NCBI GenBank assembly: GCA_037974665.1 | Contig: CM075783.1 | Location: 16,834,762 to 16,898,761 of the forward strand | DNA: 64,000 nucleotides | Direction of reading: 5' to 3' | Source of the DNA: Ehretia macrophylla | Taxonomy: Eukaryota; Streptophyta; Magnoliopsida; Boraginales; Ehretiaceae | Part shown: positions 1 through 13,019 of the stretch, piece by piece | Numbering within the stretch: the stretch's first letter is position 1 | Layout of the letters: every line of letters starts with the position of its first letter | The notes under the pieces: generated by a model | Told to the model about the DNA's origin: nothing | Seen by the model: only the letters and a program-made list of their open reading frames with translations | Databases searched by the model: none | Made by a program: the position numbers and the translations under genes

Positions 1-1607
1 GAAGGTAGTTGGGAGGCTACGTGAAGTTGAATCACCCAAAACCGAGCTAAATTGCAAAATTAATCAACTTTAAAAAGGGGACTTTTCTCGTTGTGCAATC
101 CGGGCTCGTTTGAACTTTGGATTAGGGATCCTTGGTGAACGGAATCACTTTTGGTGCTTTCGTTACGTGAATTTGGGATTCATATAGGGTAGTTGTAGTT
201 AAAACCTGCTCGGGGCCTTCCCGAGCTTTTGCTTCTAAAACGGGTTTTTGTGATCTTAATAGGTGTCCTTTGGCTTAATTAGGAATGTAGTATGATAAGG
301 ATATGGTTTGGTAATCTTAAAACGCGTATAGGAGAAGGAAAGCTAGGTTAAAGAAGGTGAAAAAATAGTATTTGGCTATTTTTGATGCATCTGGAGCTTG
401 TTATTGTGTTATCATGTATTATATTGATTATCTAAAGTATAATTGAGCTATTTGAGTTGATTGTAGGGAAAAGTTATGTTGATTGCTTCTTTCGAGACTA
501 TAAAGCTACTTCGTGCATATATTGTGTTTACATGTGTGGGCGGCCTATTTTACTGACCCTCTTACGTGTTATTTGATATCTTGATTCTTGTGGGCTTATA
601 TTGGGGTTGCGCAACATTTTCAGACATGGTAAAGTCGAGAAACACGGGCGGCGTCGGGCTTGTCGTGCTCCCTCGACTATTATAGTGCCTATTCCCTTTT
701 TCACTGAGTATACTCCACTACTCTAGAGGCGTGGTTTACCTGCTGGGCATATGGACCTACCTCAGGAGAAAGGGTCGTAGGATCGGGATATATCTGAAGT
801 ATCCCTACTTGTTGGAGTAAGGGTTTGCCGGAACTTGCGTGAAGTTCGTGGCTCATGGTTCGAGATTGAAGACTTGAAGTGGAACTGTATCCTTTTTAAT
901 TTGGTTAACTATTTGCTACTTAATCTTGTTGTTTATGTTATATATGTATATGACTTCTTATCTTTGCATATCATATTGTATGCCCCGGTATGCTGCATCA
1001 CCTCCCTCGCTGGGCAACATTGTTACTCACTCTTCATTTAACATGTTTCAGGAGATGCTAAGGTAGATCCCTAGTTTGTAGTAGTAGAGGAAGGAAAGGA
1101 AGTGCTAGTAGATCAGATTCCTTGATTCTTGTGTGATAAGGTTGTTATATGTGAAGCTTGAGTGGAATTGTTGTTAGATGTTGTGTTTTGAGACCTTGGG
1201 GTATTGTATATATTTGTTTGGGAAGTTGTAACTTGATTGTAATCTTGTATGATGGATATAAAGTAGAGTGGCATGTAATAGACTATAGTAAACTTATCTC
1301 GGTTGATGCATGCTTGGGTGTGGTAGTTAACTTGTTATAACTATGTCATACTACTTGAAGATTTAAGTTATAATTGAATCTGCATGCTTGTATGATTCTA
1401 CCTTGTTGTTCCAAGGCTCGGATGGCCTTGTGAATTTTGATTGACTATGATAAGCTTATAAGATAGGTGGTATGAATGTTGTTGTGGTTCAGGCATTGTA
1501 TAAGATTATTTGCAGGTACCAATTTAGTCCACGGTACAGAGGAGACTCTATCCGAGTGACGGGTCTGGACTTGACCTATAGCGTGGGGTTGGGTTCGGGG
1601 CGTTACA
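1..1607 (+). mobile_element. B-type LTR, 5' end outside the window
   Basis: This stretch aligns in order with the last 1.6 kb of the complete B-type solo LTR at 11615-14077. Both have the same opening motif, the GGTTGCGCAAC palindrome near 605, the conserved block near 610-810, the CAAGGCTCGGATGGCCTTG hairpin near 1413, and the terminal GGTTCGGGGCGTTACA ending at 1607. It is more diverged than the other B copies and several of its hairpin stems have decayed. Its left end and TSD lie outside the window, so it may be a solo LTR or the 3' LTR of an element to the left. Confidence 0.85.
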
Positions 1608-2130
1608 AGGCTTACTTCAAGAGTCTCCTTATAATTGTTAAGAAAGCCTTCAACAACCTTCTTGTTAATGCCAAATAATCTTAAGAGGAGGGGGATAAAT
1701 TAAGATTATAGCAAAGTATTGCTATTTAAAAATTACTACAAACCACAAAAAGCTTTTTGAGATAATTTATCAAACACCTTGTATGAATAACTAGATAAGA
1801 GTTAATATGATGAATAAAAATTACATACAAGATTGAAATAACTAGTCTAAAAAATATATATGACAATGAATGTAAATAGAGTAAAGAGAGAGAAATCAAA
1901 CTCGGTATTTTCAAGTGGTTTGCACTCTCGAATGCCTAGTCCACCACCTATGGTTTTCTTTCTTAGGATTTCCTAAACTCCACTAAATCAATGCTTCTTC
2001 AAATATTTGTAAAGTACAAACCAACTTACAAGTCCACTCTTGAATCCACAAGAACAAATACAACAATCTCTTGAACCCACAAGAGATCAACCAAGCTTCT
2101 TCACAAGTAGGTGAAGCTCAAACCTACAAC
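1608..2130. other. Unassigned AT-rich stretch
   Basis: I see no gene, terminal repeat or TSD here. The right part (about 1915-2125) has a low-complexity style (short phrases on 'cttgaacccacaagag' and 'aggtgaagctcaaacc') that reminds me of leader or LTR sequence of Ty1/copia elements, but I cannot assign it. It abuts the truncated RT of the next element at about 2130, so a deletion or insertion junction lies there. Confidence 0.4.
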
Positions 2131-4238
2131 AACAGTTCCTCAATCAAAGCAAATGATATTTATTTTTCACAGTCAACTGATTAAGACCCCGATAATCGAT
2201 GCATAACCACAATGAACCATCTTTCTTCTTTACAAATAACACAGGAGCACCCCAAGGTAAAGAACTAATGCTGAATGAACCCTTTTTCAAGTAAACCCTG
2301 TAGCTGAATTTTTAACTCCTGCAACTCAAGGGAAGCCATTCTATATGGGGTTCTAGAAATAGGATTAGTTCATGGTAACAAATCAATCATAAACTCTATC
2401 TTTCAATCAGGTAGTAACCCAGGCAACTATTCAGGAAATACTTCCAGAAAGTCTTTTACAACAGGTACCTCATTCAATTTCAATTTATCCCCAAGTTGAT
2501 TAATTAAGTAAGCTAGATATGAATCACAACCTTTACTCAATATTTTAGTAGCCCTAATAGAAGAAATGATGTGAGTCTTTGTAGATTTTTGACTTCCAAT
2601 AATTTTAATGACAGGTTGTTCAGGTATCTCTAAAGTCATAATTTTTCTCCTACAATCCAGATAAGCGTAATACCCCAACTAGTCCATCCCCAAAATAACC
2701 TCAAAGTCTCGAAATGACATGATAATCAAATCAATAGGATACATGTGACCCTCAATGTATATATCACAATCTTTACACACAGACTCCGTAACACATTTGG
2801 TACCTATAGGACTACCTACCTCAATTTTATACAGCAGTTAATCAACTTTTAAAGCAGTAGTTTGTCCACACATAGGAGTGATAAATGAATGTGTAGCCCC
2901 GGTGTCAATCAAAACTACTACTGACTGATTATTAATAAGAAAAATACTTTCTACCACCACTGTCATATCTGGGAGCTCCTCCTGGTCCAAAGCAAATACT
3001 AATGCCTGGCCCCGTGGAACTGTAACTGCACTTGATGCTTGGGTCTGTGTACTCTGGCGGGAAGTCTGTCCCTGCCCCTGCTTAAACCTAGGGCAATCTC
3101 TAGCTCTGTGTTGGTCGCTACCACAACTAACGTATCGGCCTAACTTCCTCCAACACTCTGCCTCTGAATGGCCCTTACGATTACAGTGATTGCACTGCTG
3201 GTTTTTCCTTGTAGCAGTGCCTCCCGTAGGGGCTTTGTAAGAAGATGTAGCGGTGCTACCTTGCTGGGATCTAGCGGCAACTGGTTGAGTCTGCGACTAA
3301 CCCTGTGGTTGGCTCTGAGCTAGTCTCGGATGAGACTGTGTCTGAATTGGCCCTGGGTAGCTCTGAGTCTATCTCTGCTGCTAACCCTGAACAGGCTGCT
3401 GATACTGCCTCTGATAACCCGCATTTTGAGACTGATATTTCCGTTTACTCGGCTGACTGGATTCGGCTAATAAATCTGCCTTCCGTTTCTCAAATCTTGA
3501 TACGGCCCTGACTGCTATAGCATAATTAGGATAATTATGTGAAGACAAGTTAAGCTGAATATTACCTCTCAAACCCCTGATAAACCTCTGAATCCTCATG
3601 TCCTCTAGCTACACTAAAACTGGCACATAACGGGAGAGTCTAGTAAATATAGCCCCGTACTGATCAACAGTCATATTCCCTTGCCTCAGTGATATGAATT
3701 CTTCTTGGTGTCTTTCATGAACTACCACTGATACATACTTATCCCTGAATTCCCGAACAAAGTCAGCCCATGAATGATGTACCCTCTCGACATCCCATTT
3801 CTCTCTAACAATGTACCACCACTCCTCAGCGTCCCCCTCAAACAAGAATGCAGCATAAGTGATCTTCCTCTCGTCATTACACTCACGTATCGCAGCAACT
3901 TTCTCAAACTTACTCTGCCACATTTCTGCCTTCATATCATCAGGTTCTCCATAAAAACTGTACGCCCCGTGATGTAAGAACTTATCAAATAAATTACCTC
4001 CTGCAGTTCTACTACCTTCGATTCTAGTGGCCTAATTACCTATACCAGGTCCTGTCTGCCCCTGTTGAGTCACAAACTAAGCCATAGTATTCATAGTTGC
4101 AGCCATTATGGCTATAATCTATGCATTGGTCGGTTCTTGTCCCTACGGTACATTCCTTGCTACTTCGGCCTCTTGCCTCAGTATATCCTACCTAGGAGCC
4201 TCATCCGATTCCTTTCTCGATCTTCCCCTTCTCTTCAT
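2131..4238 (-). pseudogene. Decayed gag-protease-RT of a B-type (Tekay-like) retrotransposon
   Basis: Read leftward from an ATG at 4238 (start MKRRGRSRK), this matches the polyprotein of the intact B element in this window. A Gag core lies at about 3600-3990 ([17 protein letters not shown]..., GNMTVDQY). A CCHC zinc-knuckle pair lies near 3110-3215; the second knuckle has lost its first cysteine (now Tyr). The protease motif [10 protein letters not shown] is near 2900, and the start of RT (CIDYRGLNQ-like) runs to about 2130, where homology stops. The rest of RT, RNase H, integrase and the 3' LTR are missing. The frame is broken by frameshifts and in-frame stops, so no functional protein is possible. 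The primer site and LTR at 4544-16410 belong to the same copy. Confidence 0.88.
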
Positions 4239-4543
4239 CTCGATCCTAGAAGAATGCAGTGTTATAATAGGAAAATAAATAACACAAAGATAACACATAC
4301 ATGTTTCAAAACACCTTATGCACAAAAGACAACAAATAAACACTAAACAAGCATTAAACACTAAACTTTTCATATTCATATCATATCACGCTTTGACATT
4401 TCATTTTCATGCTAGCATGTCCTTTACTCAAGCAGTTATTCACTTAGGCAATTAGACAATCACATAGTCACGTAGTTCAACTTTCATATATGGACCTCTA
4501 CCTACATACCGAGGAAATTAACCTAGCTTCATGCATTCAAATA

Positions 4544-4555
4544 GCTATGATACCA
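4544..4555 (-). other. Primer binding site, mutated initiator tRNA-Met type
   Basis: On the minus strand this reads TGGTATCATAGC. It is one base from the TGGTATCAGAGC primer site of the intact B element, which pairs with the 3' end of plant initiator tRNA-Met. It lies 6 bp inside the LTR edge at 4562 and fixes the orientation of the decayed element. Confidence 0.8.
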
Positions 4556-5375
4556 CCTAAATGTAATGCTCCGAAACCAACCCTACGCTATGGGTCAAGT
4601 CCAAACCCGTCACATGGACAGAGTCTCCTCTGTACTGTAGACGAACTGGTTACTTGCATATAGTCACATACAAGTCCCGAGGCAACTAGCAAACACTTCA
4701 TACAACTCAACTTCCATATTAATAATAACCAAACAACTTTCCAAGACTAACCGAGTCTTGATACCTTAAAATCTAAATCACATACAAGCATACAAGATAA
4801 TTCTAAACTTTAACCAAAAATAGTAAGTCACAATGACAAGCCAAGTTCAACCCTCTACTATCAACATACAAGCATGCAATAAGAGAAAGTAAAACTAGAA
4901 CCAATCATTACATGTCATCTACTTTACTATTATTCATACAATATTACAACTTGTTACATCTACCTAATACATACAAGACCACATGGTCTCAAAAGAACAC
5001 CAAACAACATCTTCACACAAGATGCACAATTTAGTCAACCTTAACACACAAAAAAGTCACAAGAGTTGTTCAACTTGTACTTTTTCCTCTTCTACTACCG
5101 CTATTAGTTGGGGATCTACCACAGCTTCTCCTGAAACATGTTAAATAAGGAGTGAGAAATAGTATTGCCCAGCGAGGGAGGTGATGCAGCATACCGGGAC
5201 GTGCAACATGATATGCAACAAAGATAGTCATATATATATAACACAAGCAACAAGATCAAATAGACAAGTATTTAACCACATAAAAAAACGATACGGTTCC
5301 ACTTCATGTCTTCAGTCTCAAACCACGAGCCACGATCTTCAAACAAATACCAGCAAATCCTTTATTCCTCCAAAT

Positions 5376-5649
5376 GGGGTACTCCGGATGTACCCCGATC
5401 CTAAGATCATTTCTCTTGAGGTAGGTCCATATGCCCCAACAAGGTAAACCACACCTCTGGGGTAGTGGAGTATACTCAGCGAGAGAAAAAAAAAGGCACC
5501 ATGGTAGTCGAGGGAACACGGCAAGCCCGATGCCGCCCGTGTTTCTCGACGCTTCTATGTCCAAAAAGGTTGCGCAACCCCAAAACAAGTCCACGAGAAT
5601 CAAGAACATCAAATAACACGTAAGAGGGACGACAAAGTAAGCCTCCCTC
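5376..5649 (-). other. Conserved hairpin block in the B-type 5' LTR
   Basis: The stem GGGGTAC (5376-5382) pairs with GTACCCC (5390-5396), where B copies elsewhere have GGGATAC/GTATCCC. GGTTGCGCAACC sits near 5567. The outer hairpin at 5624-5649 keeps GAGGG/CCCTC, but its loop has changed to CTTACTTTG. In its stem pairs this copy looks more like C and D LTRs than like the other B LTRs. Confidence 0.6.
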
Positions 5650-6590
5650 GCAATTAATCATAATATAAGCAATTATACACGAAATAACTATATAATCACA
5701 AAAGAGGCAAATATCATATTTCCCACAAAACTCCATATATAGCTTAAATATATAGCTTTAACATGCATATAAATGCTTAACAAGCATTTACAAGTTCATA
5801 TAAACACAAAGGCATTAACTCTCACATTTTTCCCTTTGATCGTTAGACAATTCTTCTCCCACTCAAAATCCAAGATATCAAATTCACAAACCAATCATTC
5901 TATATCCCTAAGGAGGCCAAAAGACACCTACCTAGGCCCTAAAAACCTGTTTTGGAGATAAAAGTTCAGGAAGGCCCCGAGTGAATTCTAACTACACCTA
6001 CCGTATCCAGACCCCAATTTAAAGCAACGAAAGCACCAATAGTGCTTCCATGCCCCCAAGGATATCTAATCCAAAGTCCAAACGAGCCCGGATTATCTTT
6101 CGTGAAAAATTCCCTTTTAAAAGTTAGCCAATTTTGCAATTTAACTCAAATTCGAGCAATTTAACTTCATGTGAGCTTTTAACTAGTTTCACTAATGTCT
6201 AAAACACTTAATTGAAGCCTTAATTCAATCTAATTAGCAATTTTTATCAAAACCTTAAATTTTGGCACTATTCATCATCTCCTTCAAGCAATCTTAAGCT
6301 TCAACCATGGAATCTACCAATAAGCTACTCAAGCATAGTCCAAACAACATATAAATCATATTTAACATCATATAAATCATATTTAACATCACATTTAAGC
6401 ATTTCAATAGCTAATTCCAACAAATCACAAAATTTAAAAGGATGACAAACTTTAAATTCAAACAAATATAACTCCCTCACAATTTTGTAGTTGTAAACAA
6501 GTTGCATAAGCTCCAAAATGCTCCAAAACCCTTCCAAACCTAAGCCAAGAGATCAATTCCAATGCTTGGTGAAGAAATTCTCTCCCTTTT

Positions 6591-9500
6591 TGTAACACCC
6601 CGATCCCTCACGGAACCAGAACTCCTATTAATCATGCTATTCTCAACCTATATCCAAACCCGGACACAAAAATTTAGGAAAAACAGACGGAGTCTCCCCT
6701 GTTTATAGGACTATCTGATACCTGCACACAGGCTATAACCACGAAGCAACTCCTTCACGATTACTGCACTACGACACCAATACAAACAACAAACTCCTCA
6801 AGGCCATCCGAGCCTTGGAACTCAACAAAGGTTCATAACAAGCATACAGTCGACAGTTATCATGTTCAATACACACATGCATGCAAGCTAACTAGACAAT
6901 AAGGTAATTCTTATAGTTATTACATGCCAGTAATATTAGAAGGCTAAAATACACATCTCTACAATACCACATAATTACGTACAAAACTTCTTCTGACACA
7001 GACTTTATTCCAAGATAAACTTCACATTTAATTTACATATGCTATCGATAACACGCTAGTTAACTCAACTTCATAGCCAATCTTGGAACTCGTGCCATTA
7101 ATCTCTGCTATGCCTAAAACATGTTAAGGCGATGAATGAACATACTAACCGTGTATGCCCAGTGAGGGAGATGTCATATAACGGGGAGTCTTCATAAGGT
7201 CTCCTACAATGAAAATAGTATCAAGATCACACACAAGCACACAAGACTAGATAACACATATACACCCGAGTCTAGACATCACGCAAGCACACGAACTATA
7301 AAGCACACAAGTATACAAGCTAAGATAACACACGAGCAAACGAACTAGCAACTACGCAAGTACACAAAACGAGATAACACACAAGCACCTGAACTATAGT
7401 ACCTAAATATAACTAACACATAGGTATCATGTAAAGTATATAACCATATTTCAAGTAACAAGAGACCGAATAACACTTAATAATCGAGTATCACATATTT
7501 AAAAAGGATACGATTCCACGAAGTCTCAATCCACGAACCATGATCTTTAAGCAAATGTCAGTAAACCCCTTATTCCTCCAAATAGGGTATCAGATGTACC
7601 CCAATCCTACGACCTATATCTCCCGAGGTAGGTCTGTATGCCCCAACGAGGTGAAGCACGCCTTTAGGGTAGGGGAGTATGCCTCAGTGAAAAAGGGACT
7701 AGAAAACCATGGTAGCCAAAGGAGCACGGTAAGCCCGATGCCGCCTGTGTTACTCGACACTACCATGCCCGAAAAGGTTGCACAACCCTGAATATCAAAT
7801 ACGAATGAATCACGAGAATTAAACTAATATCAAATAGGGAGGATAGTAAAGTAGGTTAACCCTACCCGAACAACATATATAACCCAACCAATAATCAAAT
7901 ATAGCAATATTATGAAGAATAACTCATTCCTAACAAAATAGCTAATAAGCAAACCGAACAAAATATTGGAAATTTAACTATAATTATTCAAATACCTATT
8001 AGTAACATGATATCCATACTAGTTATAAAACAAATAACCAATTATATTGCCACATAAGATGAATCCCTCACCTTGGATCCAACTAAATATGCAAGAAAAT
8101 AGCTTCGACTACTCCAACCTCCTCGAACTAGCTTGGACATGTACCCTAGCGTGTTCATATAAGTTTAGCATTTTAGCAATTAACTATATTAATTTCTAAC
8201 TTAACTATTGCTTAACTCAATCCACAACAATAGAGGTTATATATATAATCACTCGCGTATCTCATATTGCCACATAGCCTAAGCAATCATATGAATAACT
8301 CTAAAACAACTCTTTAATCTAACGAAGAAAATTAACTACACATTTATTAATTATCCACCATGTTAGTTAATTTATAGTTCCACTCATTTAACATATAATA
8401 TCTATTAGAATTCCATCTTTAACAAAATGCCACCTATATATGCTTTAACTTAACATGTGTCCTAAGTAACCATATAAACAAAAAGGACAATTATCATACT
8501 TTTCCACGAAACTCTTCAACTAACTTGAATATAACTTAGACAAGCATTTTGACACATATCAAGCATCTACAAACTCATGCAAGCACAAAAGCATCTATTT
8601 CTCACATTTTCCCTTTGATAACTATACAATTCTTCTTCTATACGAAATTCAAGGCCACAATCCTATAAACCAATTGTACCACACTCCTAAGAATACTAAA
8701 AGACACCCATCCAAGTTCTGAAAACCTGCTTTGGAGAAAAAAGCTCGGGAAGGCCCCGAGTAGGTTTTAACTACAACTACCCTATCCGAACTCCAATTTA
8801 AAGCAATGAAAGCACCAAAAGTGCTTCCATGCCCCAAGGATACCTAATCTAAAGTCCAAACGTGCCCAGATTGCGTTTCATGAAAAAACCCCTTTTTTAA
8901 AAGTTAGCTAATTTTGTATTTTAACTCAAATTTGGGCAATTCAACTTCACTTGAGCTTCTAACTAGTTTCATTAATGTCTAGAGCACCTAAAAGAAGCAT
9001 CAATTCACTCTAAATAACAAGTTATAGCAAAACCCTAAATTTCATCACTATTCATCATCTTCTTTGTGCAAATAAAGATTTCAACCATAGAGATTGTTAT
9101 CAAGCTATAAAATAGAGTTCTATAGGCTTTATATATTGTATATCAAGCATCAATAACAATTAACATAGCTACAATCAACAATTCAAGAATTTTAAACAAT
9201 TGACATAAACTTAAAACATGAAAATTATGTAACTCCCTCACCAAATTAAAGATGTAGGAGTAAAGGAGAAGCTTTTTGATGGTTTGAAATCCTTTGGAAG
9301 AGCTTGAAAGATCAAATTGAGCAAAATTTGCAAAAAAAAAAAAACTATTCCCGTAATAGGATTTTTTGGCTATTTTTAGGAATTTTTGGTTTATTTTGAG
9401 CATTTTTAGCTATTATATGTGTATCATAAATGATATATGGGTATATGGGTTTAGTTGTGGATTAAATTAATGCATATGGATAAAGTTTTATGCCAAATGG

Positions 9501-9951
9501 GTCAAGTATTCTAAGTGGAAAATTGCTGAAAAATTTTACTATTCATTACGTTCACTTACATATTTTTTTCTCGTTGATCCCGATATGATATGCACACAAA
9601 ATCAATGGATGTATGCATCTAAAATAGCAAGTATTAAGAAAAAAATATGGAATTCAGAAAAAAAAAAAAGGTTCATGTTCGGGCTCAGGTTATCTAAACA
9701 ATTAATGAAAAATAATAGAATCTAGCATTTAAATACAAAACAATAAATTCTAATAATTATAGTATTAAAATAGTTACCTTATTTAATTTTACTAAACTCT
9801 ATTCATATGTATTTCAAAAATATAATAGATAGTACTATTAATGAATGAATTAAATTAAGTTATTCTCTTAATCATAAATAAACTTTTAAAGTAACATATA
9901 AATATATACAAATATGTATTGTATGCTATATGTTAGGTCTGGGTCGTCACA
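6591..9951 (-). mobile_element. Solo LTR, D-type, TSD CTTTT
   Basis: The 3,361-bp LTR reads TGTAACACCCCGATCCC at its left edge and GGTCTGGGTCGTCACA at its right edge on the plus strand. It is flanked by CTTTT at 6586-6590 and 9952-9956. There is no internal region, so it arose by LTR-LTR recombination. The right-end bases resemble the start of the D-type solo LTR at 51664 (TGTGAGGCCCCAGACC) read from the other strand. The conserved block is at about 7556-7860 but decayed: the outer stem is broken and the 'GGGTATC..GTACCCC' pair is uneven. Small ORFs inside it are not genes. Confidence 0.92.
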
Positions 9952-10549
9952 CTTTTTCTCTCCTAGGGCCATCGGGTTTCGGGGGTATTTTGGAAATTTT
10001 TGCTTTTGTTTTGATAAGTAAATTGCATGTATGTATTGTATATGGAGTATATGTATAAGTATATGTAATTAGCCTAAGTCAAATTGTAACACCCCGACCC
10101 GTGCATATAATTATTTTATTGATGTGCATATATTTATATATCTACTTTAATTATTAACGTATATTCGTTTGCATAAAATATCATATTTTTGGGTTACGTG
10201 CATCTATTTCATTTAACGTGCATTTATCTCAAACTATGTGCATACATCAAATTTAACAAGAAATTTCATCTATTAACATGTATTGCATCAATATAAATGC
10301 ATTTTTATGTAAGTAGGCACGTTTAATTGGTTAATGTGCATAATTCTCATTTTACGTGCAATTTCGGGACTTCCTGAATACTTTGAAAAATCGTAGGAAT
10401 CGTAGAAAATAATTAACGTAGATAATTAGGAATTGGAGCAACTAAATTAGTTAGAATTAAACTGGAATGGCAAACTAGTTAATAACATTTAGTTGAAGGG
10501 CATGTTGGTCATTTGGGCCTTTTTTTAAAAATTTACACCTACTAATATA

Positions 10550-10690
10550 CTACAACACACACAAGCACACAAAACACACACAAAAATCAGATACACACAC
10601 ACACACACAACATGTTTAAACACATACAAGAAAGAAGAAGAAGAAAAAGAAGAAGAAAAAAAAGAAGAAGAAGAAGAAAGGAAGGAAGAA
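10550..10690. repeat. Microsatellites (AC)n and (GAA)n inside a C-type LTR
   Basis: An imperfect AC/CA tract (about 10553-10610) is followed by a GAA/AAG-rich tract (about 10630-10690). The same pair is seen in reverse orientation at about 16440-16580 and 37270-37370 in other C-type copies, so it is a family landmark rather than a new expansion. Confidence 0.85.
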
Positions 10691-13019
10691 AAGGTAATTT
10701 TGAGCTTGTTTGTGTGCAAATTCTTTAACTTAAGGTGAGGATTCATCTATGCTTGCATCCTTGGCTGATTTTTTGTTGTATATACATGTATGCCATGTGT
10801 AGATAAGTGAACATGAAGCTTGTAATGCATGTTTAATAAGGTATTTAGTGTATGAAATGTTGTGGTAGCTTTCTAATGCATGAATTGCTAGCCTTGGTGT
10901 TTGGCTTTAGTTGTAGTTGAAGTTGGCTTCTATGGTTAATTGTTGAAGACCAAGTGTTTGTATATATGTCAAAGAGAGTGGTTTACATCATATATATAGT
11001 GAGTAATGGTGGTAGTATGCCAAGGAAGCAAGAAATAGCTAAAACATGAGTAGTGCAAGATTCTGAATTTTCTGACAGGTTATGCGACTAGATTGCAGAG
11101 ACAGTTTGACCTAGCAAACGTTGCCGAAAATGGCTGAATTTTGGATATGTTGTAGCCAAGAACTGGGGAAATAATTTCTCTTTTAGTCTCAAGATTTAAT
11201 TATGTCGTTAAAGGGCAGTTATAGGGCCATTACAGTAGCATTTGGATTCTCGCGCTGGTGCAGGGCAGATTGCGTGATGATTTTGTAGAGGCCATATCTC
11301 ATTGAATATAACTCCGAATTGAGATATGTTTGAGGCTAAACCTATCTGCATTCGATGAGCTACATTTTTGTGGAGTTTCCAAATTTTTGGAGAACAATTA
11401 TGCTGGTAACCGAAGAAGCAAAGTCAAGCCAATGTAGACTAGAATTTCAACTTATCTTGCTACAGGTTTAAGATGCCTTGATGATTGGTTCTAATGAATA
11501 ATGAGCAATTTTAGGTAGTAATAAGCTTAATGGTGATGATGGTGGTTATGTGTGAATGCTCAATTGAATTAGAGATAGTTACTTGTCATCTAGTGAATCA
11601 AGAGAAAGAGTAGTTGTGACACCCGAGAATTTCACCCTAAATTTATTATAATCGTTGCATACTTATGTGCGCATTTCTACGTGCATCATTTTTCTTGTTT
11701 AATTGTTTTTATTGTGGGTTACTATTCATAATATTTTCGACTGTTTCGAAAGCTTGATTTTAAATTTTTCCTAGGTCACTCGACATTTAAAAGGAACCAA
11801 GAAATTTTCGTTTTGAACTTTCGAGCTTAGGAGTATGCGTTTGAAAAAATATTTTCCGTGAGCTTTGAATAGTGTTACGTAAGAATAGTAACATTTGCAA
11901 CTAAAAATAATTGAAATTGCATTTTGGCCTAGTTTGATTAAGTTTTTTAGATTAATTAGCTTAGAATATTAATTATATACATCACATAAAACAACTAACT
12001 CATCAATTAAAAGCCACATAACATATTAGCTCTCAAAACAATTGCAAAAATTCCCTCCATGTCCCCCCCATTTGGCCGTCCACTTCAAGAGAGGAAAGGA
12101 GAGAATTTTGCTTCAACATCCATGCACTTGAGCTCTTAGATTGATCTTGGGAGGATTTTAGAGCAACTTAGGACCTTCAACAAAGCTTCTACATCTTCAA
12201 AATTGTGAGGGAGTCTTATTTCTTGAGTTTAAAGTTTATATGCATATGTTCAATTTTATTGAATTGTCAATTATAGCTATATATCTTGTTATGAATGCTT
12301 CCTATGAGTTATTTAAAGCCTCTAGAGCTAACTTTTGTGGTGTGATAACAAATTTAACGGTTGAATGTTGAGATTGATCAAAGAGACGATGAATAATGCC
12401 TAAAACTAGGGTTTTGAGAAAATTTGATAATTGGCTTGAATTGATGCCTCAATTAGGTGCTCTAGACCCTAGGGAAGGCAATTGAAAAGCCACGTTAGGT
12501 TGAATCACCCGAATTCGAACTTTAGTGCATAAATAGCTTACTTTAAAAAGGGGGTTTTGCACGTTAGGCAATCCGGGCAAATTTGGGCATCGATTTGGGT
12601 ATTCTTGAGCTAAGGAAGCACCTTTGGTGCTTTCGTTTCGCGAAATTGGGGTTCGGTTAGTATGGCTATAGTTCAAACCCGTTCGGGGCCTTCCCGAACT
12701 TTTGCTTTAAAAAATGAGTTTTAGTGACTTTAAAGGGTACCTTTGAGCTTAATTAGGAATATAGAAAGACTAGGGTATGATTGGGAATCTCGAACTATGC
12801 TTAGGAGAAAGAAAGCTCGGTTAAAGAAAGGGGAAAAGTAGTTTTTAGCCTTTTTAGTTGCAATTGGAACTTGTTGTGTGTTAGTAATGCTTTGCACTAG
12901 ATATTTAGGATCTATTTAAGTTATTTGAGTAGATTATTGGGATTAATTGTGTTGATTGCTTCTTTTGGCATCTATTAGTTAATATCTTGCATATATGAAC
13001 TTTTATCGTGCATATATGT

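Noticed and set aside
1608-2130. Copia-type LTR or leader
   Set aside because: The style is suggestive, but there are no terminal motifs, TSD or coding sequence to support it.
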